A stretch of 8,047 nucleotides of DNA, from assembly GCA_030425785.1 (NCBI GenBank), contig JAUHYJ010000152.1, forward strand, positions 1 to 8,047, written 5' to 3'. Below, in pieces: positions 1-6,710 of this stretch; the stretch's first letter is position 1; each line of letters begins with the position of its first letter. The stretch is from Acidimicrobiia bacterium (lineage in GTDB: Bacteria > Actinomycetota > Acidimicrobiia > Acidimicrobiales > Ilumatobacteraceae). The notes beneath the pieces were generated by a model that did no database searches, was not told where the DNA came from, and saw only the letters and a program-made list of their open reading frames with translations. The position numbers and the translations under genes are program-made.

Positions 1-1227
1 GATCCGCCAGCACTCGACGATCTCGTCGATCGACGCCATGTGGTGACGCTCGCCACACAGCGCGTCGTGCAGGACGACGGCGTACGCATCGAGTGCACCG
101 TGGTCGCCGGGCAGATCGAGCCGGGCCGGTGCGGTGACGACGCCGTGCGTGTCCGGGTCGAGTGAGTTGAGCTCGATCGAGATCGACGGTGACGGCTTCA
201 TCTCGGCGGTGACGGCGGTCGGCGGGTCGCTGGCGAGCCTCCAGGTGATCGCGAACGGTGCGGATGCGACTCGCTTGCCGGTCCGGAGCCGCACCGGTAC
301 GCCCCGCCAGCGGTCGGTGTCGATGGTGAGGACGGTGTCGAGCAGGGTCGGTACCGTGGAATCGTCGTCGACGTCGTCGAGATCGAGGTAGCCGTCGTAC
401 TGGCCCAGCACGGTGGCCGTCGGGTCGATCGGCGCGATCGCCCGCAGCAGGTCGACGCGACTGCCGTTCGGCTCGACGAGCGCTTGCGCGACCGTCTGCA
501 GCAGGTGGTTCTGCACGACGTCGGCGACGACGCCGACGCTCTCGTAGAACGAGCCCCGACCCTCGAGCCCGCCGGCCTCGGGGAAGTCGACCGTGACCGC
601 CTCGACGCGTTCGGCGCCGAGCAACGGCGCCAGTGCTGCCGACGACCGGATGATCGGCAGCGCCCGGATCGGCGCCTTGGCCAGGAAGTGATCGACGAGG
701 AACAACCGCTCGGCGTCGAGGTGGCCCGTGATCTCGTCGTACAGCTCGGCGGCCGAGGATCGGTCGTCGCCGAACGGCTTCTCGAGGACGAGCCGCGTGC
801 GTTCGGGTAGCCGGCTCACCGAGAGCGACTTGGCGACCTCGCCGAGGAGCGCCGGCGGCAGTGCGGCATACACGACCGGGCACGCGACGTCACCGAGTTC
901 GTCGGCGATGTCGTCCCACGTCGCTGCCTCGGTGGCGTCGCCGGCGACGAAGCGGAGGTCGATCGCGTCGATCAGCTCGTCGATCGTCGCGTTGGCGCGT
1001 CGAGCGAGCGAGTCGTCGATCGCGTCGCGGAGGAGCGCGTCGACGTCGTCCGGCTCGGTGCGCCCGACGCCGATCACGGGGACGCCGAGCCGGCCGGTGG
1101 CGTGCAGCAGCACGATCGCCGGCAGCAGCTCGTCGTGGCCGAGGTCGCCCGTGAGGCCGAACACGACGAGCGCGTCGCCGGCACCCTCCGAGGAGCGGTC
1201 GCCGTTCGTGTCGCTGGCCTGGCTCAT
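1..1227 (-). CDS. zwf: Glucose-6-phosphate dehydrogenase-like protein (C-terminus cut by window edge)
   Basis: This is a zwf-family protein; 409 codons are visible and the last part lies beyond the left edge. The family oxidises glucose 6-phosphate to 6-phosphogluconolactone with NAD(P)+ in the cytosol. Seen: a Rossmann entry FGLTGDL (residues 23-29), LEKPFG (148-153), DHFLAK (179-184, the counterpart of DHYLGK), QNH with the probable catalytic His at 241, RTGK (315-318), and a YAVVLHDAL...DEIVECWRI tail matching the family C-terminus. Odd: the usual basic AKRK/AKK stretch after GDL is GHDE here, and the FAN...WN motif that normally follows the active-site segment reads as SSAALAPLLG. The gene may therefore be a diverged paralogue with altered cofactor or substrate use. 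The ATG start is backed by a GAGGAG Shine-Dalgarno 10 nt upstream and overlaps the GH15 stop by ATGA, so translation is probably coupled. Family assignment is confident; standard activity is less certain. Confidence 0.85.
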   Translation of the reverse strand, partial: MSQASDTNGDRSSEGAGDALVVFGLTGDLGHDELLPAIVLLHATGRLGVPVIGVGRTEPDDVDALLRDAIDDSLARRANATIDELIDAIDLRFVAGDATEAATWDDIADELGDVACPVVYAALPPALLGEVAKSLSVSRLPERTRLVLEKPFGDDRSSAAELYDEITGHLDAERLFLVDHFLAKAPIRALPIIRSSAALAPLLGAERVEAVTVDFPEAGGLEGRGSFYESVGVVADVVQNHLLQTVAQALVEPNGSRVDLLRAIAPIDPTATVLGQYDGYLDLDDVDDDSTVPTLLDTVLTIDTDRWRGVPVRLRTGKRVASAPFAITWRLASDPPTAVTAEMKPSPSISIELNSLDPDTHGVVTAPARLDLPGDHGALDAYAVVLHDALCGERHHMASIDEIVECWRI

Positions 1228-3023
1228 GCGGGGAAGTCTCCTCGTTCGGCGTCGTCGAGCGCGACGGCGGCGCTGATCAACGCGAGGTGGGTGAACGCCT
1301 GGGGCGTGTTGCCCAGCTGACGGCCGGTGGGTCCGATCTGCTCGCTGTACAGGCCGAGCGGGTTGGCGAATCCGACGAGCTGATCGAAGTGGTTGCGGGC
1401 GTCGTCGACCCGGCCGGCTCGGGCGAGCGCCTCGACCAACCAGAACGAACAGATCGTGAACGCCCCTTCGATGCCGTCGAGCCCGTCGTCGTAGGTCGCG
1501 CGGTCGTAGCGGTCGACGAGTGGCCCGTGCGCGAGTCGATCGATCACCACGTCGAGCGTCGACAGCCAGCGCGGGTCCTGCCCGTCGACGAACTTGACGA
1601 GGGGCGCGAGCAGGATCGCCGCGTCGACCTGATCGTCGTCGAGCAGCTGCGTGAATGCTCCGACGTCGTCGTTCCAGGCCCGCTCGGCGAGTGTCTCGTG
1701 GATCTCGTCGCGAGCGTCGCGCCACCGCTCGAGCGGGGCGGGACGGCCGCGGAAGTCCGCCATCCGGATCGCGCGTTCGACCGCGACCCAGCACATCAGG
1801 AGCGAACTCGTGTGGTGCCGGCGCCCGTCGCGGGACTCCCACATCCCGTCGTCGGGGTCCCGCCAGTGGTCGATGACGTGGTCGACGAGACGTCGCACCT
1901 TGTCCCAGGTGTCGAGCGACAGGCCGCGGGCGTGCTTGTCGAACAGGTAGAGCGAGTCGATCAGTTCGCCGTAGATGTCGAGCTGGATCTGATCGGCGGC
2001 GGCATTGCCGACGCGCACCGGGCGGCTGTCCTCGTAGCCGGCCCAGTCGAGCTCGATCTCGTCGAGCTTCGCGTTGCCGTCGAGGTCGTAGAGCGGCGCG
2101 AGCGGCGCGTCGGCCGACACGTCGCATTCGTCCACGCGGTCGATGAGCCACCTGACGAACGCGTCGGCCTCGGTCGTGTGGCCGAGCTCGAGCAGCGCGT
2201 ACACCGTGAACGCCGCATCACGGATCCAGACGTAGCGGTAGTCCCAGTTCCGCTCGCCGCCGAGCGTCTCGGGCAGGCTCGTCGTCGCGGCTGCGAGCAC
2301 CCCGCCGGTCGAGCGGTTGGTCAGCAGCTTGAGCGCGAGCGCCGAACGGACGACGAGCTGGCGATAGCGGCCCTCGTAGTGGGTCGGCGCCGACCAGCGC
2401 TTCCACCAGTCCGTCGTGGCGTCGAGCAGTGCGTCGACCCCGCCGTCGACATCGATCCCGAGCGGTTCGTCGTCGTGATCGTCGAGGACGAAGCCGACGG
2501 AGGCTCCCTCGGCGAGTTCGTACTCGGCGACGATCCGGTCGCCGTCGATCGTGAGAGCGCCGGGCGCGGTGAGGCGGAGGTCGACCGTGTCGGCCTGGAT
2601 GCGGACGGCCGTTCCACCGCCGGACAGCGATGCGATCTCGGTGCCGTAGCCGGGTCGCGCCACGAGCTCGAGCGCGATCGTCGCGGTTCCGCGCACGCAG
2701 CGGACCCGTCGCACGAGTCGCTGGCGGCCCTCCATCGCCATCGCGTCGTCGATCTCGACGATGCCGTCCGCGGCTTGGAAGCGGGTGACGAGCACGTTGG
2801 TCTCCGACACGTAGAAGTGGGTCGATCGCCGGATCTCACCGGTCGGCCGGAGGAGCCAGTGTCCACCGTCGGGGTCGAGCAGCGCACCGAACACCGATGC
2901 CGCGTCGGCGCGTGGCCAACACAGCCAGTCGATGTCGCCGTTGGTCGAGGTGAGGGCGATCGTCTCACAGTCGCCGATGGCGCCATGGTCCTCGATGTCG
3001 GGCGTCGACGGGCGTGATGTCAC
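1224..3023 (-). CDS. GH15 family glycoside hydrolase (glucoamylase / trehalase type)
   Basis: A 599-residue cytosolic protein (no signal peptide) of glycoside hydrolase family 15, the inverting exo-acting family that releases glucose from alpha-glucans or, in mycobacterial and archaeal members, cleaves trehalose. The N-terminal beta-sandwich opens with IEDHGAIGDCETIAL and DIDWLCWPRAD (about 10-40), typical of bacterial members. The (alpha/alpha)6 barrel carries ERNWDYRYVWIRDA (257-270), QLDIYGE (347-353), GMWESR with the probable general acid Glu396, EGAFTICSFW (519-528), and YSEQ with the probable general base Glu561, followed by LGNTPQAFTH (570-579). Length is normal for the family. The start is GTG, with only a weak G-rich stretch upstream. 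It lies 39 bp after the topoisomerase stop and overlaps the zwf-like gene by ATGA, suggesting a route from trehalose or glucan to glucose and on to the pentose phosphate pathway. Trehalose versus maltodextrin specificity cannot be decided from sequence alone. Confidence 0.9.
   Translation of the reverse strand: MTSRPSTPDIEDHGAIGDCETIALTSTNGDIDWLCWPRADAASVFGALLDPDGGHWLLRPTGEIRRSTHFYVSETNVLVTRFQAADGIVEIDDAMAMEGRQRLVRRVRCVRGTATIALELVARPGYGTEIASLSGGGTAVRIQADTVDLRLTAPGALTIDGDRIVAEYELAEGASVGFVLDDHDDEPLGIDVDGGVDALLDATTDWWKRWSAPTHYEGRYRQLVVRSALALKLLTNRSTGGVLAAATTSLPETLGGERNWDYRYVWIRDAAFTVYALLELGHTTEADAFVRWLIDRVDECDVSADAPLAPLYDLDGNAKLDEIELDWAGYEDSRPVRVGNAAADQIQLDIYGELIDSLYLFDKHARGLSLDTWDKVRRLVDHVIDHWRDPDDGMWESRDGRRHHTSSLLMCWVAVERAIRMADFRGRPAPLERWRDARDEIHETLAERAWNDDVGAFTQLLDDDQVDAAILLAPLVKFVDGQDPRWLSTLDVVIDRLAHGPLVDRYDRATYDDGLDGIEGAFTICSFWLVEALARAGRVDDARNHFDQLVGFANPLGLYSEQIGPTGRQLGNTPQAFTHLALISAAVALDDAERGDFPA
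1238..1243 (-). promoter_or_regulatory. Shine-Dalgarno of the zwf-like gene
   Basis: GAGGAG on the minus strand, 10 nt before the ATG and inside the 3' end of the GH15 gene. It fixes the zwf-like start and is one of the clearest ribosome binding sites in the window. Confidence 0.7.
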
Positions 3024-3062
3024 CCGGACGGGGTACCCCCGGTCGGTGCCGGCGAAACGAGG

Positions 3063-4073
3063 TCAGCCGGCGAACAGCTTGCGCGCGGTCTGCTCGGCGC
3101 GGGAGAAGCGGCTCGACCGGCGCGACCGGGCCCACAGGTCGCCGAGCGTGCCGTCGTCGTGGGCCTCGACGACGAGCGGTGCGACGTACGACGACCTGGC
3201 GATGTCGCGCGTGTTGCCGAGCCGGGCGGCGACGCCGTCGTAGGCCGCGATCACGGGGTCGTCCGACGACGACTCCAGCGCGAGCCGGGGTGCCTGCAGC
3301 TCGCCGATCATCGCCGCCGTGGCGCCCCAGGTGCGCAGGTCCTTCGCCGACATCGGCACGCCGGACCAGTCGCTGAGCGCTTCGGCGACCGACGACCCGG
3401 TGATCATGCCGCCTTCGGGCCCGCAGAACAGTGGCTGATCGGTGCCGTCGCCGTGTTCGCGGCAGCCGCGGATGGCGTCGGCGAGCGTCCGGTCGGTGAT
3501 GTCGAGGCAGCGGTGGTGGCCGCCTTTGGCCGGGAAGCAGAGCTGGAGGATCGAGCCGTCGGCCACGTGCGAGCAGCGCAGCGTCGATGCCCCGAACGAC
3601 TCGTTCTCGTCGGCGTAGCGCTCGGTGCCGACCCGGATGAGCGTGTGGTCGATCAGCGCGACCACGATGGCCAGGTCGCCGGCCTCGGCGTCGGCCGCGT
3701 CGTGGAGTTCGTCGGCGACGCGGCGTCGGAGCCGTGGCATGGCGGCGGCGATGTCGCCGAGCCGGGCGAACTTGGCGGCTTCGGCGGCCTCACGGAATGC
3801 GTCGTGGTAGCGGTACTGGGTTCGTCCCCGGTCGTCGACGCCGATCGCCTGGACGTGGGCTCGCACGTCGGCGGCGACGCGCACGTCGGTCCAGGCCGGT
3901 GGGATGGCGAGCGCGTCGATCCGTGCGCGCCGGCCGCCGGTGACCCGGCGACCGGAGGCGTCGACGTAGGTGAAGCCGCTGCCGTGTCGTCGCCGGGTGA
4001 TCGGCAACGTGGCCGGGTCGACGTGGCGGAGCCCGGCCTCGCTCGCCACGTCGGTCGGGTCGATCACGCTCAC
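3063..4073 (-). CDS. DNA topoisomerase IB (poxvirus-like bacterial type)
   Basis: A type IB topoisomerase of the small bacterial/poxviral kind, which relaxes supercoils by transient 3'-phosphotyrosyl nicking and acts on the nucleoid. Numbered from the GTG at 4073 (336 aa): the N-terminal domain includes SGFTYVDASGRRV and IDALAIPPAWTDV (about 32-64). The catalytic residues are Arg147 in RVGTERYA, Lys183 in PAKGG, Arg247 in KDLRTWGAT and the tyrosine nucleophile Tyr296 in ARSSYVAP. The histidine position of the vaccinia enzyme is Asn287 (RLGNT), a substitution I recall as common in bacterial members. The frame is open upstream to a TTG at 4106, but that start would sit directly against a 16-bp palindrome with no ribosome binding site. 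GTG 4073 has a GGGGA nearby and leaves the usual short N-terminus; GTG 4067 is also possible. It heads the minus-strand unit with the GH15 and zwf-like genes and is divergent from the mod operon. Confidence 0.88.
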   Translation of the reverse strand: MSVIDPTDVASEAGLRHVDPATLPITRRRHGSGFTYVDASGRRVTGGRRARIDALAIPPAWTDVRVAADVRAHVQAIGVDDRGRTQYRYHDAFREAAEAAKFARLGDIAAAMPRLRRRVADELHDAADAEAGDLAIVVALIDHTLIRVGTERYADENESFGASTLRCSHVADGSILQLCFPAKGGHHRCLDITDRTLADAIRGCREHGDGTDQPLFCGPEGGMITGSSVAEALSDWSGVPMSAKDLRTWGATAAMIGELQAPRLALESSSDDPVIAAYDGVAARLGNTRDIARSSYVAPLVVEAHDDGTLGDLWARSRRSSRFSRAEQTARKLFAG

Positions 4074-4107
4074 GTCACACCGGTTCCCCGGCGTGCCGCT
4101 CGACAAA

Positions 4108-4123
4108 CCGCAGCCGGCTGCGG
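4108..4123. repeat. 16-bp perfect palindrome in the topoisomerase leader
   Basis: CCGCAGCCGGCTGCGG equals its own reverse complement across all 16 bases. It lies in the divergent interval, 34 bp before the favoured topoisomerase GTG and next to the alternative TTG. It could be an operator for a dimeric protein or a small hairpin in the topoisomerase mRNA leader. There is no T-run on either side, so it is not a typical terminator. Confidence 0.55.
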
Positions 4124-4133
4124 CGGCGAACCG

Positions 4134-4164
4134 CTGTCATGAGTAGTCAGCGAGTGACTACTCT
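4134..4164 (+). promoter_or_regulatory. Probable leaderless promoter of the mod operon
   Basis: TACTCT at 4159-4164 fits the actinobacterial -10 pattern TAnnnT and is followed by exactly 7 nt before the modA ATG, so transcription would begin at or next to the A of the start codon. CTGTCA at 4134-4139 matches TTGACA at four of six positions with a 19-bp spacer, a weak -35. There is no Shine-Dalgarno before modA and an in-frame TGA at 4166-4168 rules out any earlier start; both support a leaderless message. The -10 box lies partly within the right arm of the 9-5-9 inverted repeat. Confidence 0.55.
4141..4163. promoter_or_regulatory. 9-5-9 inverted repeat, probable operator overlapping the modA -10 box
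   Basis: GAGTAGTCA (4141-4149) and TGACTACTC (4155-4163) are perfect reverse complements separated by GCGAG. The right arm covers most of the TACTCT -10 box, so a bound dimer would block RNA polymerase. The repeat is AT-richer than its surroundings. By position it controls modA, and possibly also the divergent topoisomerase gene. The likeliest protein partner in view is the PadR-family regulator encoded in the same operon; that pairing is inference. It does not resemble the E. coli ModE box as I recall it. Confidence 0.6.
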
Positions 4165-4171
4165 CTGACGG

Positions 4172-4873
4172 ATGTGGCGTGTCGTGCTGGTCGGTGCTCT
4201 GCTCGCCGCGTGTGGCGGGACGGACGACGACACGCGGCTCACGGTCTTCGCAGCGGCGTCGCTGACCGAGTCGTTCACCGAGCTCGGGGCCACTTTCGAG
4301 GACGACCACCCCGGCGTCGAGGTCGTGTTCAACTTCGCCGGGTCGTCCGAGCTCGTGAGCCAGATCGCCGACGGCGCGCCGGCCGATGTCGTGGCGACGG
4401 CGGACGAGGCCACGATGGCGCGACTCGACGTGGCACCGATCGTGTTCGCGACGAACCGGCTCGAGATCGTCGTCGAGCCGGGCAACCCGCTCGGCATCGC
4501 GCGGCTGCGCGATCTGGACGACCCCGACCTGGTGGTCGTGCGGTGTGCCGATCCTGTGCCCTGCGGCGCCTACGCCCGTGACGTGTTGGCAGCCGCCGAC
4601 GTCGACATCACGCCGGCGTCGCTCGAGCAGAACGTGAAGGCGGTCGTGACGAAGGTGGCGCTCGGCGAGGCCGACGCCGGGCTGGCGTACGCGACCGACG
4701 TGCGGTCGGGCGACGTGGACGGGGTCGAGATCCCCGAGGCCGCCGATGTCGTCGTCCGCTACCCGGTCGCCGTCGTCGACGACGCGGACTCCGACGCGTC
4801 GGCCTTCGTCGGGTTCGTGACGGGCACCGCCGGGCAGGCGATCCTCGCCGAGTACGGGTTCGGCGCGCCGTGA
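4172..4873 (+). CDS. modA: Molybdate ABC transporter substrate-binding lipoprotein ModA
   Basis: The extracytoplasmic binding protein that captures molybdate (or tungstate) for ModBC. It is 233 aa, with a very short lipoprotein signal: three residues, a hydrophobic stretch, then the lipobox LAAC with the lipidated Cys14. Oxyanion-binding positions seen: Ser30 in FAAASLTES, Ser58/Ser59 in FAGSSEL, VPCGAYA (129-135), NVKAVVTKVALGEADAG (154-170) and Tyr173 in LAYATDV. Cys125 and Cys131 may form a disulfide. The stretch between DEATMARL and FATNRL (about 78-97) looks several residues shorter than in typical ModA proteins, where a loop such as AGLV-x-GEP is expected. The ATG is the only reasonable start: an in-frame stop lies 4 nt upstream and the next GTG would remove the signal peptide. 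Its stop overlaps modB (GTGA). Confidence 0.92.
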   Translation: MWRVVLVGALLAACGGTDDDTRLTVFAAASLTESFTELGATFEDDHPGVEVVFNFAGSSELVSQIADGAPADVVATADEATMARLDVAPIVFATNRLEIVVEPGNPLGIARLRDLDDPDLVVVRCADPVPCGAYARDVLAAADVDITPASLEQNVKAVVTKVALGEADAGLAYATDVRSGDVDGVEIPEAADVVVRYPVAVVDDADSDASAFVGFVTGTAGQAILAEYGFGAP

Positions 4874-5661
4874 GCTCGCGCCGCACCGAGCGGTTGCCCG
4901 CCCTCGCGCTCGTGCTGGCCGGGCTGGCGGTGGTGTTCTTCGCGCTGCCGTTCGTCGGCCTGCTCTGGCGTGTGCCCTGGGGCGACCTACTCGACGTGCT
5001 CGGCCGGTCGTCGGTCCGAACCGCACTCTGGCTCTCGATCCGGACCTCGCTGATCGCCAGCCTGATCGCCCTCGTGTTCGGGGTCCCACTCGCCTGGTTG
5101 CTCGCCCGGGTCGACTTCCCCGGGCGCGGTCTGGTGCGCGCCCTCGCAACGCTGTCGATGGTGCTGCCGCCCGTGGTCGGCGGCGTCGCGCTGTTCGCGT
5201 CGTACGGTCGGCGCGGGTTGTTCGGGCAGTACCTGGACGAGTGGTTCGGTGTGCGCTTGCCGTTCACGACGACAGCGGTCGTGGTCGCGCAGGTGTTCGT
5301 CGCCATGCCCTTCCTCGTGCTGACCGTCGAGGCGGCCCTGCGACAGCTCGACCCGCGCGTCGAGGACGCGGCACGGACGCTCGGCGCCGGTCGGTGGTAC
5401 GTGTTCCGCCGTGTCACGTTGCCGAGCATCCGGCCGGCGTTGGTGGCCGGGGTCGTGTTGGCGTGGGCGCGTGCGCTCGGCGAGTTCGGCGCGACGATCA
5501 CGTTCGCCGGCAACTTCCCGGGCGAGACCCAGACGATGCCGCTCGCGACGTACCTGTCGCTCGAGACCGACCCGGACGAAGCGTTGATCCTCGCGTTGGT
5601 GCTCATCCTGGTGAGCTTCGGGGTGCTCGCCGGCCTCCGAGACCGGTGGTTGCGCGCATGA
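4870..5661 (+). CDS. modB: Molybdate ABC transporter permease ModB
   Basis: The integral membrane subunit, 263 aa, a usual length. Hydrophobic segments lie at about 10-33, 54-79, 88-112, 132-155, 187-208 and 238-256, consistent with five or six transmembrane helices. The cytoplasmic EAA loop that docks on the ATPase runs from about 162 to 190 (EDAARTLGAGRWYVFRRVTL), followed by the ModB-like ALGEFGATITFAGN (202-215) and a conserved-looking QTMPLATY (221-228). The preceding LPPVVGG (99-105) is also typical of ModB/CysT-type permeases. The GTG start overlaps the modA stop (GTGA) and the gene's stop overlaps modC (ATGA), so the three transporter subunits are probably translated in coupled fashion. 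Molybdate rather than sulfate is favoured because ModA, not a sulfate-binding protein, precedes it. Confidence 0.92.
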   Translation: MSSRRTERLPALALVLAGLAVVFFALPFVGLLWRVPWGDLLDVLGRSSVRTALWLSIRTSLIASLIALVFGVPLAWLLARVDFPGRGLVRALATLSMVLPPVVGGVALFASYGRRGLFGQYLDEWFGVRLPFTTTAVVVAQVFVAMPFLVLTVEAALRQLDPRVEDAARTLGAGRWYVFRRVTLPSIRPALVAGVVLAWARALGEFGATITFAGNFPGETQTMPLATYLSLETDPDEALILALVLILVSFGVLAGLRDRWLRA

Positions 5662-6710
5662 GCCTCGACGCCGCCGTGCGCCTCGATGTCGGCGGATTCG
5701 TGCTCGACGTCGACCTGACCGTCGAGCCGGGCGAGGTCGTGGCGGTCCTCGGCCCCAACGGGTCGGGCAAGACGACGCTGTTGCGTGCCGTCGCAGGGCT
5801 GCAGCCGCTCGACAGCGGTTGCGTGCGCGTCGACGGCGAGACGCTCGACGATCCGGCCGCCGAGGTGTTCGTGCCACCAGAGCGTCGGCCGATCGGCGTC
5901 GTCTTCCAGGACTACCTCCTGTTCGGCCACCTGTCGGCGCTCGAGAACGTCGCGTTCGGTCTGCGTGCCCGCGGTGTCGCTCCCCGCGACGCGCGCCGGC
6001 AGGCGGGGGAGTGGCTCGATCGCGTCGGCCTTGACGGGTTCGCCGACGCCCGCCCCTCCGGCCTGTCCGGTGGGCAGGCGCAGCGCGTCGCGCTTGCGCG
6101 CGCCCTCGCCGTCGATCCGCGCGTCGTGCTGCTCGACGAGCCGTTGGCAGCCCTCGACGTCGCCACCCGGCGACAGGTGCGCCGCGAGCTGCGGCACCAG
6201 CTCGACCGCTTCGACGGGATGCGGGTGCTCGTCACCCACGACCCGGTCGACGTGTACGCACTGGCCGACCGGGTCGTCGTGCTCGACCACGGCCGGGTGG
6301 CGCAGACCGGCACGATCGCCGAGATCACCGCCCACCCCCGGTCGCGCTACGTCGCCGAGCTGGTCGGGACCAACCTGATCACCGGCGTGGTGGGCCCCGA
6401 CGGGTTGCGGACGCGCGACGGTGTGACGGTCGCGGTGCTCGCCGAGTTCACCGGCGAGGCGCTCGCGATCGTCCGGCCCCAGTCGATCACGCTGTCGCGC
6501 ACCAGTGCCGACACGAGCGCGCGCAACACGTTCGCCGGCGTGGTCGACGACATCGACCGGCTGGGCGACCGTGTCCGCGTCGGCATCGACGGCCCGCTGC
6601 ACCTCGTGGCCGAGATCACGGTGTCGGCGCTCGACACACTCGAGCTGCGCCCGGGCGACCGTGTCGCCGCTGCGGTCAAGGCCACCGACATCGAGGTGTA
6701 TCCGGCGTGA
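5658..6710 (+). CDS. modC: Molybdate ABC transporter ATP-binding protein ModC
   Basis: The cytoplasmic ATPase powering molybdate uptake, 350 aa. In order: Walker A GPNGSGKT (32-39), Q-loop Gln84 in VVFQDYLLF, signature LSGGQ (136-140), Walker B VVLLDE (156-161), D-loop ALD (165-167) and switch His194 in LVTHD. A linker with ELVGTNLITG (235-243) leads to a C-terminal region of about 100 residues that fits a TOBE/MOP-like oxyanion-sensing domain (ARNTFAGVVDDIDRLGDRVRV at about 288-308; VAAAVKATDIEVYP at 336-349). Such domains bind molybdate in known ModC proteins and can inhibit transport. The open frame extends far upstream inside modB, but the ATG in the ATGA overlap is the true start: it has GGTGG 8 nt before it and gives the standard N-terminus. 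Its stop overlaps the next gene (GTGA). Confidence 0.93.
   Translation: MSLDAAVRLDVGGFVLDVDLTVEPGEVVAVLGPNGSGKTTLLRAVAGLQPLDSGCVRVDGETLDDPAAEVFVPPERRPIGVVFQDYLLFGHLSALENVAFGLRARGVAPRDARRQAGEWLDRVGLDGFADARPSGLSGGQAQRVALARALAVDPRVVLLDEPLAALDVATRRQVRRELRHQLDRFDGMRVLVTHDPVDVYALADRVVVLDHGRVAQTGTIAEITAHPRSRYVAELVGTNLITGVVGPDGLRTRDGVTVAVLAEFTGEALAIVRPQSITLSRTSADTSARNTFAGVVDDIDRLGDRVRVGIDGPLHLVAEITVSALDTLELRPGDRVAAAVKATDIEVYPA
6693..6698 (+). promoter_or_regulatory. Shine-Dalgarno of the PadR-family gene
   Basis: GAGGTG, 8 nt before the GTG at 6707 and inside the end of modC. It supports that GTG as the start and implies efficient translation of the regulator from the mod message. Confidence 0.6.

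Noticed and set aside
1287..3017. A 576-codon plus-strand open frame opposite the GH15 gene.
   Set aside because: The sense strand encodes a complete GH15 enzyme with catalytic motifs; the antisense product is Val/Arg/Asp-rich with no motif.
3030..3039. GGGGTACCCC palindrome between the topoisomerase and GH15 genes, considered as a terminator.
   Set aside because: It is only 10 bp with no room for a loop without losing pairs, and no T-run follows on either strand.
4074..4106. TTG at 4106 as the topoisomerase start, adding 11 residues.
   Set aside because: No Shine-Dalgarno, the rarest start codon, and a 16-bp palindrome directly upstream; the added residues match nothing I know in the family. 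It cannot be fully excluded.
3159..4142. A 327-codon plus-strand open frame opposite the topoisomerase gene.
   Set aside because: The topoisomerase has all catalytic residues in order; the antisense frame is compositionally biased and shows no domain.
4139..4168. A nine-codon mini-ORF (MSSQRVTTL) ending 3 nt before modA and running through the inverted repeat, considered as a leader peptide.
   Set aside because: It has no ribosome binding site and would not be transcribed at all if modA is leaderless; its sequence is explained by the inverted repeat.
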